Positions 56,981 to 64,000 of a stretch of DNA of 64,000 nucleotides are shown piece by piece; positions within the stretch are counted from its first letter, which is position 1, and the number at the start of each line of letters is the position of its first letter. Below the pieces are notes generated by a model, which worked only from the letters and a program-made list of their open reading frames with translations, had not been told where the DNA came from and did no database searches. The stretch covers positions 22,992 to 86,991 of the forward strand of contig NZ_FUXW01000009.1 in NCBI RefSeq assembly GCF_900167005.1, in the 5' to 3' direction. This stretch comes from Butyricicoccus pullicaecorum DSM 23266. Lineage in GTDB: Bacteria > Bacillota > Clostridia > Oscillospirales > Butyricicoccaceae. The position numbers and the translations under genes were made by a program.

Positions 56981-57700
56981 ATGGATGCTGGCGAGGCAAG
57001 TGTCGTATTGGAAGAAATCAGTTATTTTGAAGCGGTTCTGCGCATGCTGTGTGCGATGCTGGTCGGCATCGTCGTAGGCGTCGAGCGCGGACGCAACCAC
57101 CGTCCGGCGGGTATGCGTACCCACATGCTGGTCGCGCTGGGCGCGTGCGTGACCATGGTGGTCAGCAACTACCTGTTTGTCGAGTTCCGACCGCTGGGCG
57201 CAACCCCTGACCCGGCTCGTCTGGGTGCACAGGTCGTGTCCGGCGTGGGCTTTCTGGGTGCAGGTACGATCATGCGCGAAGGTCTGTCAGTTAAAGGTCT
57301 AACCACGGCTGCAAGTATCTGGGCGGTCGCCTGTCTGGGACTTGCCGCAGGTGCGGGCTACTACGCCATCGCCCTGACCGGTGCGGCGGCGGTGTACGCG
57401 ACGCTGACCGTCTTTGAAGTCGTTCAGCGCAAGATGAACGTCACCCGTCACGCCACGCTCGCACTCGATCTGGAGTGCAAAGACCTGTCCGGTGTCATGC
57501 ACGACCTCAACCGTTTTTCCGTGCAGCAGAACGCCACGCTCTCGCACGTACAGTTCGACGAGACCGAAGAGCGAGGCGTCTATCACCTGACCGCGATTGC
57601 GGTCTTCCGGGGCGCCAATCCACAGGCCGATCAAGCGGTATTTTTGGAGAAACTGGGCGGAAATCTCAACGTCAAGAAGCTGGAAACCACACAGTATTGA
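56981..57700 (+). CDS. MgtC/SapB family membrane protein
   Basis: 239 residues from 56981 (MDAGEASVV), with AAAGGGAG upstream. Membrane part: AVLRMLCAMLVGIVVGVERGRNHRPAGMRTHMLVALGACVTMVVS, then GAQVVSGVGFLGAGTIMREGLSVKGLTTAASIWAVACLGLAAGAGYY, the MgtC core with conserved E-R and R-T-H. A C-terminal ACT-like cytosolic domain of about 75 residues follows (HATLALDLECKDLSGVMHDLNRFSV). Linked to magnesium homeostasis and ATPase regulation in other bacteria. The kinase gene follows after 69 bases. Confidence 0.88.
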   Translation: MDAGEASVVLEEISYFEAVLRMLCAMLVGIVVGVERGRNHRPAGMRTHMLVALGACVTMVVSNYLFVEFRPLGATPDPARLGAQVVSGVGFLGAGTIMREGLSVKGLTTAASIWAVACLGLAAGAGYYAIALTGAAAVYATLTVFEVVQRKMNVTRHATLALDLECKDLSGVMHDLNRFSVQQNATLSHVQFDETEERGVYHLTAIAVFRGANPQADQAVFLEKLGGNLNVKKLETTQY

Positions 57701-57769
57701 CCTGTGCGGACATAGAGAACAAGAGAAGCGGGCCGGGCCGGGACGCGGTCTGGAGGAAAGGAGCAAGCG

Positions 57770-58654
57770 ATGCACAAGCACTATGACACCTTGGTCGTTG
57801 GACCGATCTCCCTCGACCAAAATATCGACTATCAGGATTTTGAGCGCCGTGAGGTGGGCGGTGCGATCGTACAGTCGGGTTTTGCCGCAGCACACAGCGG
57901 CAACGTGACCGCAATTTTCACCAAACTCAATCCCAAGGATGCCGATCCGGACGCTGTCTTTGCCGGTACGGGTGCGGATATTTTCTGGAAGCCGTCGGCT
58001 GAGACCTGTTCCATCCGCAATAAATATTTTACCGCCGATAAGGAGCGCCGCGACTGCCGCTCGATGGGCAAGTGCGACCCGTTCACCTTTGAGGAGCTGC
58101 CCGAGGTCGAGACCAGCATTTATCACTTTGCCGGTCTGGTTTACGGCGATTTTGACGGCGAATTGTTCCGAAAGGCACACGCGACCGGTGCAAAGGTTGC
58201 GGTCGATGTGCAGTGCATGCTGCGCCACGTCGAGGACGACAAGAGCATGCAGTTCCACGACTGGGCAGACAAACTGACCTACCTGCCCGAGGTCGACTTC
58301 CTTAAGACCGACGCTGCCGAGGCTGCCATTCTGACCGGTCTGGAAGACCGCGCTGAGGCTGCCCGCCAGCTGCATGCATGGGGCGCCAAGGAAGTTATGG
58401 TTACCCACAACACCGAGGTTCTGATTTACGACGGCACGCAGATTTACACCTGTCCGATCGTCGCACGCAACCTGTCCGGCCGTACCGGCCGCGGTGACAC
58501 CTGCTTTGCCGGCTATATCACCGAGCGCCTGCGCGCCGATGTGCCGACCGCTTTGCAGTATGCTGCCGCACTGGTGTCGCTCAAGATGGAGACGCCCGGC
58601 CCGTTTAAGGGAACCCGCGAAGATGTTATGGCATATATCAAAGAAATGTATTAA
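57770..58654 (+). CDS. PfkB-family carbohydrate kinase
   Basis: 294 residues with GGAGGAAAGGAG before the ATG. N-terminus TLVVGPISLDQNIDYQDF, then VGGAIVQSGFAAAHSG, a family-style two-glycine sugar loop; C-terminal GRTGRGDTCFAGYITERL is the PfkB signature 2 with catalytic Asp near residue 240. The sugar or nucleoside substrate is undefined; the divergent N-terminal lid and lack of the classic DxNGG motif make a nucleoside or 2-keto sugar equally possible. Follows mgtC-like gene in the same orientation. Confidence 0.85.
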   Translation: MHKHYDTLVVGPISLDQNIDYQDFERREVGGAIVQSGFAAAHSGNVTAIFTKLNPKDADPDAVFAGTGADIFWKPSAETCSIRNKYFTADKERRDCRSMGKCDPFTFEELPEVETSIYHFAGLVYGDFDGELFRKAHATGAKVAVDVQCMLRHVEDDKSMQFHDWADKLTYLPEVDFLKTDAAEAAILTGLEDRAEAARQLHAWGAKEVMVTHNTEVLIYDGTQIYTCPIVARNLSGRTGRGDTCFAGYITERLRADVPTALQYAAALVSLKMETPGPFKGTREDVMAYIKEMY

Positions 58655-58683
58655 AATAAAGAGAGGGTCTCTCGACCCTGCAT

Positions 58684-58719
58684 GCGCCTCCGGAGGACTG
58701 CGGAGGCGCGCGCTTTTTT
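58684..58719 (+). terminator. Terminator after the PfkB kinase gene
   Basis: GCGCCTCCG / CGGAGGCGC (58684-58692, 58701-58709) then GCGC and T6. Confidence 0.88.
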
Positions 58720-58745
58720 ACAGATATAGAAAGGGGACAAGCGAT

Positions 58746-59333
58746 ATGAATATTTGGCACGACATCGACCCAACCCTGGTTCAGCCCGACAGCTTCACCG
58801 CGGTCATTGAGATTCCGGCGGGCAGCAAGAAAAAGTATGAACTGGACAAGCGCACGGGACTGATGCGTCTCGATCGCATTCTGCACACATCCACCCACTA
58901 CCCGGCAAACTACGGTTTTATCCCGCGTACTTATGCCGACGACGGCGACCCGCTGGACGTTCTGGTCCTGTGCTCGGAAACCCTCGACCCGTCCATTATG
59001 GTACAGTGCTACCCGGTGGGCGTTGTGCGCATGGTAGATAACGGCGCGTGTGACGACAAGATCATCGCGGTCTGTGAGCACGACCCGACCTGGAACTTCT
59101 ACCGCGAGTATGACGACCTGCCGCCCCATATCGGCAACGAATTTGCACACTTTTTCGAGGTCTACAAGCAGCTCGAAGGCCGCCGCACGGCGATTTCCGA
59201 GGTATATGGCCGCCGCGCAGCCGAGCAGATCGTCGCCGAGTGCATGGAGCGTTACCTCGTGCACTTTTGCGGCAAACGACCGGAGCTCGACCGCCATTTG
59301 CAGAAGGACGAGACGCCCGAGGCCAACGTCTGA
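58746..59333 (+). CDS. ppa: Inorganic pyrophosphatase (family I)
   Basis: 195 residues from 58746 (MNIWHDIDPT), with AAGGGGA upstream. Hydrolyses PPi. Signature: AVIEIPAGSKKKYELDKRTGLMRLDRILHTSTHYPANYGFIPRTYADDGDPLDVLVL, which includes the D-x-D-P-x-D metal site (DDGDPLDVLVL, residues about 62-72), and DNGACDDKIIAVCEHDP. Slightly longer than E. coli Ppa, with a C-terminal RHLQKDETPEANV. Terminators flank it. Confidence 0.95.
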   Translation: MNIWHDIDPTLVQPDSFTAVIEIPAGSKKKYELDKRTGLMRLDRILHTSTHYPANYGFIPRTYADDGDPLDVLVLCSETLDPSIMVQCYPVGVVRMVDNGACDDKIIAVCEHDPTWNFYREYDDLPPHIGNEFAHFFEVYKQLEGRRTAISEVYGRRAAEQIVAECMERYLVHFCGKRPELDRHLQKDETPEANV

Positions 59334-59364
59334 GGACAAGTCCATACCACGCTCAAAACTGTCT

Positions 59365-59395
59365 AAAACCCGGACGCACTTGCGTCCGGGTTTTA
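59365..59395 (+). terminator. Terminator after ppa
   Basis: AAAACCCGGACG / CGTCCGGGTTTT perfect 12-base-pair stem ending in TTTTA. Confidence 0.88.
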
Positions 59396-59434
59396 TCATT
59401 CCCGATAAAAATGCCGCTGCGGCCTTGTGAATAG

Positions 59435-59463
59435 TTGACAAAAGAAACTGTTGATTTTATAAT
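59435..59463 (+). promoter_or_regulatory. Consensus sigma-A promoter of the marR-ABC operon
   Basis: TTGACA (59435-59440), exactly 17 bases, TATAAT (59458-59463): perfect at all twelve positions. Such a promoter would need a repressor. Confidence 0.9.
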
Positions 59464-59464
59464 A

Positions 59465-59479
59465 GCTAACAGCATTAGC
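59465..59479. promoter_or_regulatory. Candidate MarR operator
   Basis: Inverted repeat GCTAA-CAGCA-TTAGC starting one base after the -10 hexamer, over the transcription start. Confidence 0.55.
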
Positions 59480-59495
59480 AAAAGGAGGGAAAGCG

Positions 59496-59942
59496 TTGCA
59501 GACAGACGAGCAGATCATGCAGATTTTCCAGGATTTGCGGGAAATCTATCAGACAGCCAGACAGCACAACGCCGAGACCATCAATCAGGGCGAAAAACAG
59601 GTGCTGCACTACCTGTGCCAGACCGGCGGACAGGCGCAGCCGGGTGAAATCAGCCGCGCCATACACATTTCGACCGCACGCGTGGCGGCGATTGTGGGCA
59701 GCCTTGCACGCAAGGGGCAGATTGTCCGCGAGCCGCTCGGCAGTGACCGTCGCTGCGTGCAGATTCGGCTGACTGAGGCCGGAAGAGAACGCGTCGCGGC
59801 CATTTATGCGCATATGGGCGAGCAAATGACGTATATTTTACAGGCACTCGGACCCGAGGACGCCGCAGAGTTCTGCCGCATCCTGCACCGCTTGCCCGGC
59901 ATCCTGGCACAATTCAACGAACCATCGAAAGGAGACCTTTAA
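59496..59942 (+). CDS. MarR-family transcriptional regulator
   Basis: 148 residues with a TTG start at 59496, 6 bases after AAAGGAGGG. Winged HTH: EKQVLHYLCQTGGQAQPGEISRAIHISTARVAAIVGSLARKGQIVREPLGSDRRCVQIRLTEAGR (residues about 33-98), with the DRR wing. It presumably represses its own operon, including the two ABC genes directly downstream, and is relieved by a toxic ligand. Confidence 0.9.
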   Translation: MQTDEQIMQIFQDLREIYQTARQHNAETINQGEKQVLHYLCQTGGQAQPGEISRAIHISTARVAAIVGSLARKGQIVREPLGSDRRCVQIRLTEAGRERVAAIYAHMGEQMTYILQALGPEDAAEFCRILHRLPGILAQFNEPSKGDL

Positions 59943-62090
59943 ATGCTGCACATATTCGGCTACCTGAAACGGTCGTGGAAGTCGGTCGTGCTCATTTTCA
60001 TGCTGCTGATCTTCCAGGCCAGCTGCGACCTGACCTTGCCGCAGTTTACGTCCAATCTGGTCGATATCGGCATCCAGCAGAACGGCATCGCGCACGCCGC
60101 GCCTGCCGAGATGCGGGACACGACCATGGAAGACCTCAGCCTGTTTTTGACCGACGAGGAACAAGCGCTCGTGTCATCCTGCTATGAACAGTCGGGTGAC
60201 CGCTGGGTACGCACGACCGACGACGAAAAGACCTTGGAACAGCTGGACGAGGCAATGTCCATGCCCATGGTGATGCTGGATACCATCCAGTCGTCCGATC
60301 AGATCGACCGTGATGCGCTGTACGCGCGTCTGGAGTCGGGTGAAATCACCCGCGAGCACCTGCTGGGCGCAGAGAGCCAGATGGAAAGCCAGCTGTCCGG
60401 CATGGGCGGCTCGACCATCACCCAGAAGGCCATTCTGTTCACGCAGAAAGAGTATGAAGCGCTGGGCTACGACCTGCACGAAATGCAGATGAACTACCTG
60501 CTTACGACCGGCGGCAAAATGCTGGCGCTGTCGCTCGGCATGGTTGCAGCTGCTATTCTGGTCGGCCTGATCGCCTCGCGCACGGCGGCAGAACTCGCCA
60601 TGCACCTGCGTGAAAGCCTGTTTACCCGCGTTGTCTCGTTCGGCAACGAGGAGATGACCAAGTTTTCCACCGCTTCGCTCATCACGCGCTCGACCAACGA
60701 CATCCAACAGGTGCAAATGGTCATCGTCATGCTGCTGCGCATCGTGCTCTATGCCCCGATTCTGGGCGTGGGCGGCATTTTCCGCGTCATGCGCACCGAA
60801 ACCAGCATGGCATGGATTATCGCGGTCGCCGTCGGTGCGGTCATGTGTCTGGTTGCCGTTCTGATGGGCGTTGCGCTGCCGCGCTTTAAGAAGATGCAGA
60901 CCCTTATCGATAACCTCAATCTGGTTGCCCGTGAGATCTTGACCGGCCTGCCGGTTATCCGTGCATTCAGCCGTGAAAAGCACGAGGAAGAGCGCTTTGA
61001 CGGGGCCAATATCGCCCTGACGCGCACCCAGCTGTTCACCAACCGCGTCATGACCTTTATGATGCCGTGCATGATGCTGATTATGAACGTGGTCACGGTT
61101 GCGATCGTCTGGTTTGGCGCACATGGCGTAGATCTCGGCAACATGCAGGTCGGTGATATGATGGCGTTTATCACCTATACCATGCAGATCATCATGTCCT
61201 TCCTGATGATTTCCATGATTTCCATTATGCTGCCCCGTGCAGGCGTTGCCGCCGACCGTATCAACGAGGTGCTCACTACCGAACCGCGCATCCGCGATAA
61301 GGCAAAGGTCGAGGATGATAAGCTGACCGACTGCCGCGGCGAGGTCGTCTTTGACGACGTATCCTTCCGCTACCCGGATGCCGATGCCGACGTGCTCGAG
61401 CATATTTCCTTCACCGCAAAGCCCGGACAGACCACCGCGATCATCGGCTCGACCGGTGCGGGTAAGTCCTCGCTGTTAAACCTCATTCCGCGCTTCTTTG
61501 ATGTGAGCTACGGACGCATCACCATCGACGGCATTGATATTCGTAACCTGTCGCTGCATAAACTGCACGAGGTGCTGGGCTACGTCCCGCAGAAGGGCGT
61601 GCTGTTCTCGGGTGATATCGAATCCAACCTGAAGTTCGGCGGCGCGGATATCTCGGATGCCCAGATGGAACAGGCTGCCGAGATTGCACAGGCGACCGAG
61701 TTCATCGAGAGCAAACCCGACCGCTACCAGACCCCCATCGCACAGGGCGGTACCAACGTGTCGGGCGGCCAGAAACAGCGCCTGTCCATCGCCCGCGCGA
61801 TTGCCAAGAATCCGAAAATCTACCTGTTCGACGACTCGTTCTCGGCACTGGACTATAAGACCGATGCCGCACTGCGCCGTGCGCTGTCCGAGCGCGTACA
61901 CGATGCAACTACGATCATCGTCGCACAGCGTATTTCCACCATCCTGCACGCCGAACAGATCATCGTCCTCGACGAGGGCAAGGTGGCAGGTATCGGCACC
62001 CATGAAGAGCTGATGAAGACGTGCGCGACCTATCAGGAAATCGCACGATCGCAGCTGTCGGAAAAGGAGTTAGGAGGGATGAACGCATGA
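59943..62090 (+). CDS. ABC exporter half-transporter with external insertion (heterodimer partner 1)
   Basis: 715 residues. TM1 (VVLIFMLLIFQASCDLTLPQF) is followed by an unusual external stretch of about 150 residues (acidic, low in hydrophobics) before TM2, then the six-helix exporter domain. Nucleotide-binding domain: GSTGAGKSSLLNL (Walker A), NVSGGQKQRLSIARA (signature), KIYLFDDSFSALD (Walker B ends DD, with Asp in place of the catalytic Glu). The pair therefore has one degenerate ATP site, as in BmrCD, LmrCD or TM287/288. Overlaps the next gene by four bases. Confidence 0.93.
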   Translation: MLHIFGYLKRSWKSVVLIFMLLIFQASCDLTLPQFTSNLVDIGIQQNGIAHAAPAEMRDTTMEDLSLFLTDEEQALVSSCYEQSGDRWVRTTDDEKTLEQLDEAMSMPMVMLDTIQSSDQIDRDALYARLESGEITREHLLGAESQMESQLSGMGGSTITQKAILFTQKEYEALGYDLHEMQMNYLLTTGGKMLALSLGMVAAAILVGLIASRTAAELAMHLRESLFTRVVSFGNEEMTKFSTASLITRSTNDIQQVQMVIVMLLRIVLYAPILGVGGIFRVMRTETSMAWIIAVAVGAVMCLVAVLMGVALPRFKKMQTLIDNLNLVAREILTGLPVIRAFSREKHEEERFDGANIALTRTQLFTNRVMTFMMPCMMLIMNVVTVAIVWFGAHGVDLGNMQVGDMMAFITYTMQIIMSFLMISMISIMLPRAGVAADRINEVLTTEPRIRDKAKVEDDKLTDCRGEVVFDDVSFRYPDADADVLEHISFTAKPGQTTAIIGSTGAGKSSLLNLIPRFFDVSYGRITIDGIDIRNLSLHKLHEVLGYVPQKGVLFSGDIESNLKFGGADISDAQMEQAAEIAQATEFIESKPDRYQTPIAQGGTNVSGGQKQRLSIARAIAKNPKIYLFDDSFSALDYKTDAALRRALSERVHDATTIIVAQRISTILHAEQIIVLDEGKVAGIGTHEELMKTCATYQEIARSQLSEKELGGMNA

Positions 62091-63922
62091 GTCAGAGACC
62101 GATGAGAGGGCCGATGCGCGGCGGTCATGGTATGATGCCGGGCGAGAAGGCCAAGGACTTTAAGGGCAGCACACTGCGTTTGCTGTCCTACATGGGAAAG
62201 TTCAAGTTTGCCCTGATCGGCGTTCTGCTGTTCGCCGTGGGCAGTACCCTGTTTCACGTCGTCGGCCCGAAGATTCTGGGTCAGGCGACCACCGAACTGT
62301 TTTCCGGTCTGGTTGCAAAGGTGCAGGGCACGGGAAGTATCAATTTCGGAAAGATCGGTACCATTTTGCTCCTGCTGCTCGGTCTGTATCTGCTCAGCGC
62401 CCTGTTTTCCTTCATTCAGGGCTGGATCATGACCGGCGTGACCCAGCGCCTGTGCTATCGCCTGCGCCGGGATATCTCGGAGAAGATTCACCGCATGCCG
62501 ATGAAGTATTTTGAGTCCAAAACGGTCGGTGAAGTGCTCTCGCGCATTACGAACGATATCGATACGCTGGGTCAGAGCCTCAACCAGTCGGTCACCCAGC
62601 TCATCACCTCGGTGACCACCATCATCGGCGTCATCATCATGATGCTGTCCATCAATACCATCATGACCGGCGTGACCATTGTCATCCTGCCGGTGTCCAT
62701 GGTGCTGGTTATGATCGTGGTCAAGCACTCGCAGAAGTACTTCCGTGCCCAGCAGGCCTTCCTCGGCACCATCAACGGACAGGTCGAGGAGACCTACTCC
62801 GGCCATAACGTCGTGCGCGCCTTCAACCGTGAACAGGCCGTGCTCGACGAGTTCCGCGAGACCAACAAAAAACTGTATCAGTCGGCGTGGAAGTCGCAGT
62901 TTTTCTCCGGCCTCATGCAGCCCATTATGCAGTTTATCGGCAACCTGGGCTATGTTGCCGTGACCGTGCTCGGCGCGATTCTGGCCGCTGCCGGTACCAT
63001 CCAGGTCGGTGATATCCAGTCCTTTATCCAGTACGTGCGCAACTTCACCCAGCCCATCACCCAGATGGCACAGGTGTCCAATATGCTCCAGTCCATGGCC
63101 GCAGCGGCCGAGCGCGTCTTTGAGTTCCTCGCAGAGGAAGAGGAAGACCAGCTCGCAGAAAGCCCGGTTCCGGCTTCGTCTATTCAGGGACAGGTCACCT
63201 TTGACCACGTCCGCTTCGGCTATGACCCCAATAAGATCATCATTGGCGACTTTTCCGCAACCGTCGAACCCGGCCAGACGGTCGCTATCGTCGGCCCGAC
63301 CGGTGCGGGCAAGACCACCATGGTCAAGCTGCTCATGCGCTTCTATGACGTGCAGAGCGGTGCCATCCGCATCGACGGCCACGACGTGCGCGACTTCAAC
63401 CGCAGCCAGCTGCGCGAGGCGTTCGGCATGGTCTTGCAGGATACCTGGCTGTTTAAGGGTACGATCATGGAGAATATTCGCTATGGCAGACTGGACGCAA
63501 CCGACGAGGAAGTTATCGCTGCCGCTAAGGCCGCACACGTTCACCACTTCATCCAGACCCTGCCGGGTGGCTATCAAATGGAGCTGAGCGAGGACGCATC
63601 CAATATTTCTCAGGGTCAGCGCCAGCTGCTCACCATCGCCCGTGCAATTCTGGCCGATAATAAGATCATGATTCTGGACGAGGCGACTTCGAGCGTTGAT
63701 ACCCGTACCGAACAGCTCATCCAGAAGGCAATGAATAATCTGATGAAGGGCAGAACCAGCTTCGTTATCGCCCATCGACTGTCTACCATCAAGGATGCAG
63801 ACTTGATTCTGGTCATGAAGGATGGCGATATTATCGAACAGGGTAATCATCAGACCTTGCTCGAGAAGAATGGATTCTACGCGACATTGTATAATAGCCA
63901 GTTTGAGGACGTGTCCGCCTAA
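62087..63922 (+). CDS. ABC exporter half-transporter (heterodimer partner 2)
   Basis: 611 residues from 62087 (MSQRPMRGPM), ATG overlapping the partner stop, RBS AGGAGGG. Membrane domain of six helices; NBD with GPTGAGKTTMVKLLMRF (Walker A), NISQGQRQLLTIARA (signature with S-Q-G-Q rather than S-G-G-Q) and IMILDEATSSVDTRTE (Walker B with the proper catalytic Glu). The Met/Arg/Gly-rich N-terminal tail is typical of such subunits. Together the pair exports drugs or lipids, under MarR control. Confidence 0.93.
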   Translation: MSQRPMRGPMRGGHGMMPGEKAKDFKGSTLRLLSYMGKFKFALIGVLLFAVGSTLFHVVGPKILGQATTELFSGLVAKVQGTGSINFGKIGTILLLLLGLYLLSALFSFIQGWIMTGVTQRLCYRLRRDISEKIHRMPMKYFESKTVGEVLSRITNDIDTLGQSLNQSVTQLITSVTTIIGVIIMMLSINTIMTGVTIVILPVSMVLVMIVVKHSQKYFRAQQAFLGTINGQVEETYSGHNVVRAFNREQAVLDEFRETNKKLYQSAWKSQFFSGLMQPIMQFIGNLGYVAVTVLGAILAAAGTIQVGDIQSFIQYVRNFTQPITQMAQVSNMLQSMAAAAERVFEFLAEEEEDQLAESPVPASSIQGQVTFDHVRFGYDPNKIIIGDFSATVEPGQTVAIVGPTGAGKTTMVKLLMRFYDVQSGAIRIDGHDVRDFNRSQLREAFGMVLQDTWLFKGTIMENIRYGRLDATDEEVIAAAKAAHVHHFIQTLPGGYQMELSEDASNISQGQRQLLTIARAILADNKIMILDEATSSVDTRTEQLIQKAMNNLMKGRTSFVIAHRLSTIKDADLILVMKDGDIIEQGNHQTLLEKNGFYATLYNSQFEDVSA

Positions 63923-64000
63923 AGCACCGAATCAATCCCGCCCGCAGGCGACAAGCGGGTCCGGGTCTGCGACCCGGCGCGATCCAGCCGCGCAGGCTGG
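63923..64000. repeat. Start of a modular palindromic intergenic element, copy E9 (cut by window edge)
   Basis: GCACCGA is followed by AATCCCGCCCGCAGGCG, the second type of outer end seen in E1 and E3, then GACAAGCGGGTCCGGGTCTG and GACCCGG hairpin parts. The remainder lies beyond the window. Confidence 0.6.

Noticed and set aside
62033..63850. 605-codon antisense frame over the second ABC gene, and similar long antisense frames (for example 51015-52526, 13.9-12.8 kb, 43.8-44.8 kb)
   Set aside because: They mirror strongly supported genes; the GC-rich codon use leaves few stops on the opposite strand. Compositions are rich in His, Arg and Gln with no family resemblance.

Overview
The window looks like chromosome of a low-oxygen, monoderm Clostridia-type bacterium with fairly high GC, most like the Oscillospirales (Butyricicoccus/Agathobaculum-like guess, not provable here). 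Reasons: strong AGGAGG-type ribosome binding sites, sigma-A promoters, an anaerobic (class III) ribonucleotide reductase with its activase, formate-tetrahydrofolate ligase, an iron-sulfur L-serine dehydratase of the two-subunit type, ferrous iron uptake (Feo), a glycine riboswitch and SEDS/PBP wall genes. No rRNA, tRNA, phage, IS or CRISPR array was seen; the window is ordinary core and light accessory genome.

Layout. 1-2.3 kb: three tandem secreted YD-repeat (RHS-like) paralogues. 2.3-8.3 kb: DUF523 and TcdA (reverse), polysaccharide deacetylase, FUSC-type exporter (reverse), a small membrane protein, a radical SAM protein, a zinc-dependent phospholipase C-like protein. 8.6-16.7 kb: GNAT and D,D-carboxypeptidase (reverse), DUF1294 plus CDF metal transporter, pyrC, DUF4230, then a tandem glycine riboswitch driving an AGCS amino-acid symporter. 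17.2-20.2 kb: sdaAB/sdaAA and a dicarboxylate/amino-acid symporter (reverse). 21-24.2 kb: nrdD, a separate small glycyl-radical domain protein and nrdG. 24.4-25 kb: a divergent mini-locus (55-residue protein and XRE regulator) enclosed by inverted repeats. 25.2-28.2 kb: rodA (reverse) and fhs. 28.5-37.7 kb: short secreted proteins, two ECF sigma/anti-sigma pairs, tsaE-tsaB-rpiB-upp, a lipoprotein and a YtqA-type radical SAM protein. 37.9-40.2 kb: iolG-like dehydrogenase divergent from a LacI-type regulator. 40.4-47.8 kb: TolC-like protein, adaptor, RND pump, TetR regulator and an APH-type kinase. 47.9-53.3 kb: NifX-like and Mrp proteins, GNAT, DtxR regulator and feoA-feoA-feoB plus a Cys-rich FeoB partner. 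53.5-63.9 kb: PrsA-like foldase, azlCD, PHP phosphatase, MgtC, PfkB kinase, pyrophosphatase, and a MarR-regulated heterodimeric ABC exporter.

Themes. Serine, glycine and one-carbon metabolism recur (glycine riboswitch/AGCS, SdaAAB, Fhs). tRNA A37 modification appears twice (TcdA; TsaE/TsaB). Small local regulators sit next to their likely targets with visible operator candidates (TetR/RND, DtxR/Feo, MarR/ABC, LacI/iolG, XRE/55-aa protein).

Most unusual signals. (1) A family of large modular palindromic intergenic elements (nine copies, E1-E9 below). Every copy with both neighbours visible lies between convergent genes: 8 of the 11 convergent junctions. Their stems vary in sequence but stay self-complementary. 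(2) Two long inverted copies of this element enclose the XRE/55-aa mini-locus. (3) The class III ribonucleotide reductase appears split, with the glycyl-radical loop on its own 67-residue ORF, behind a leader holding DnaA-box-like sites. Two genes below 60 codons are also described (at 24462 and 53184).
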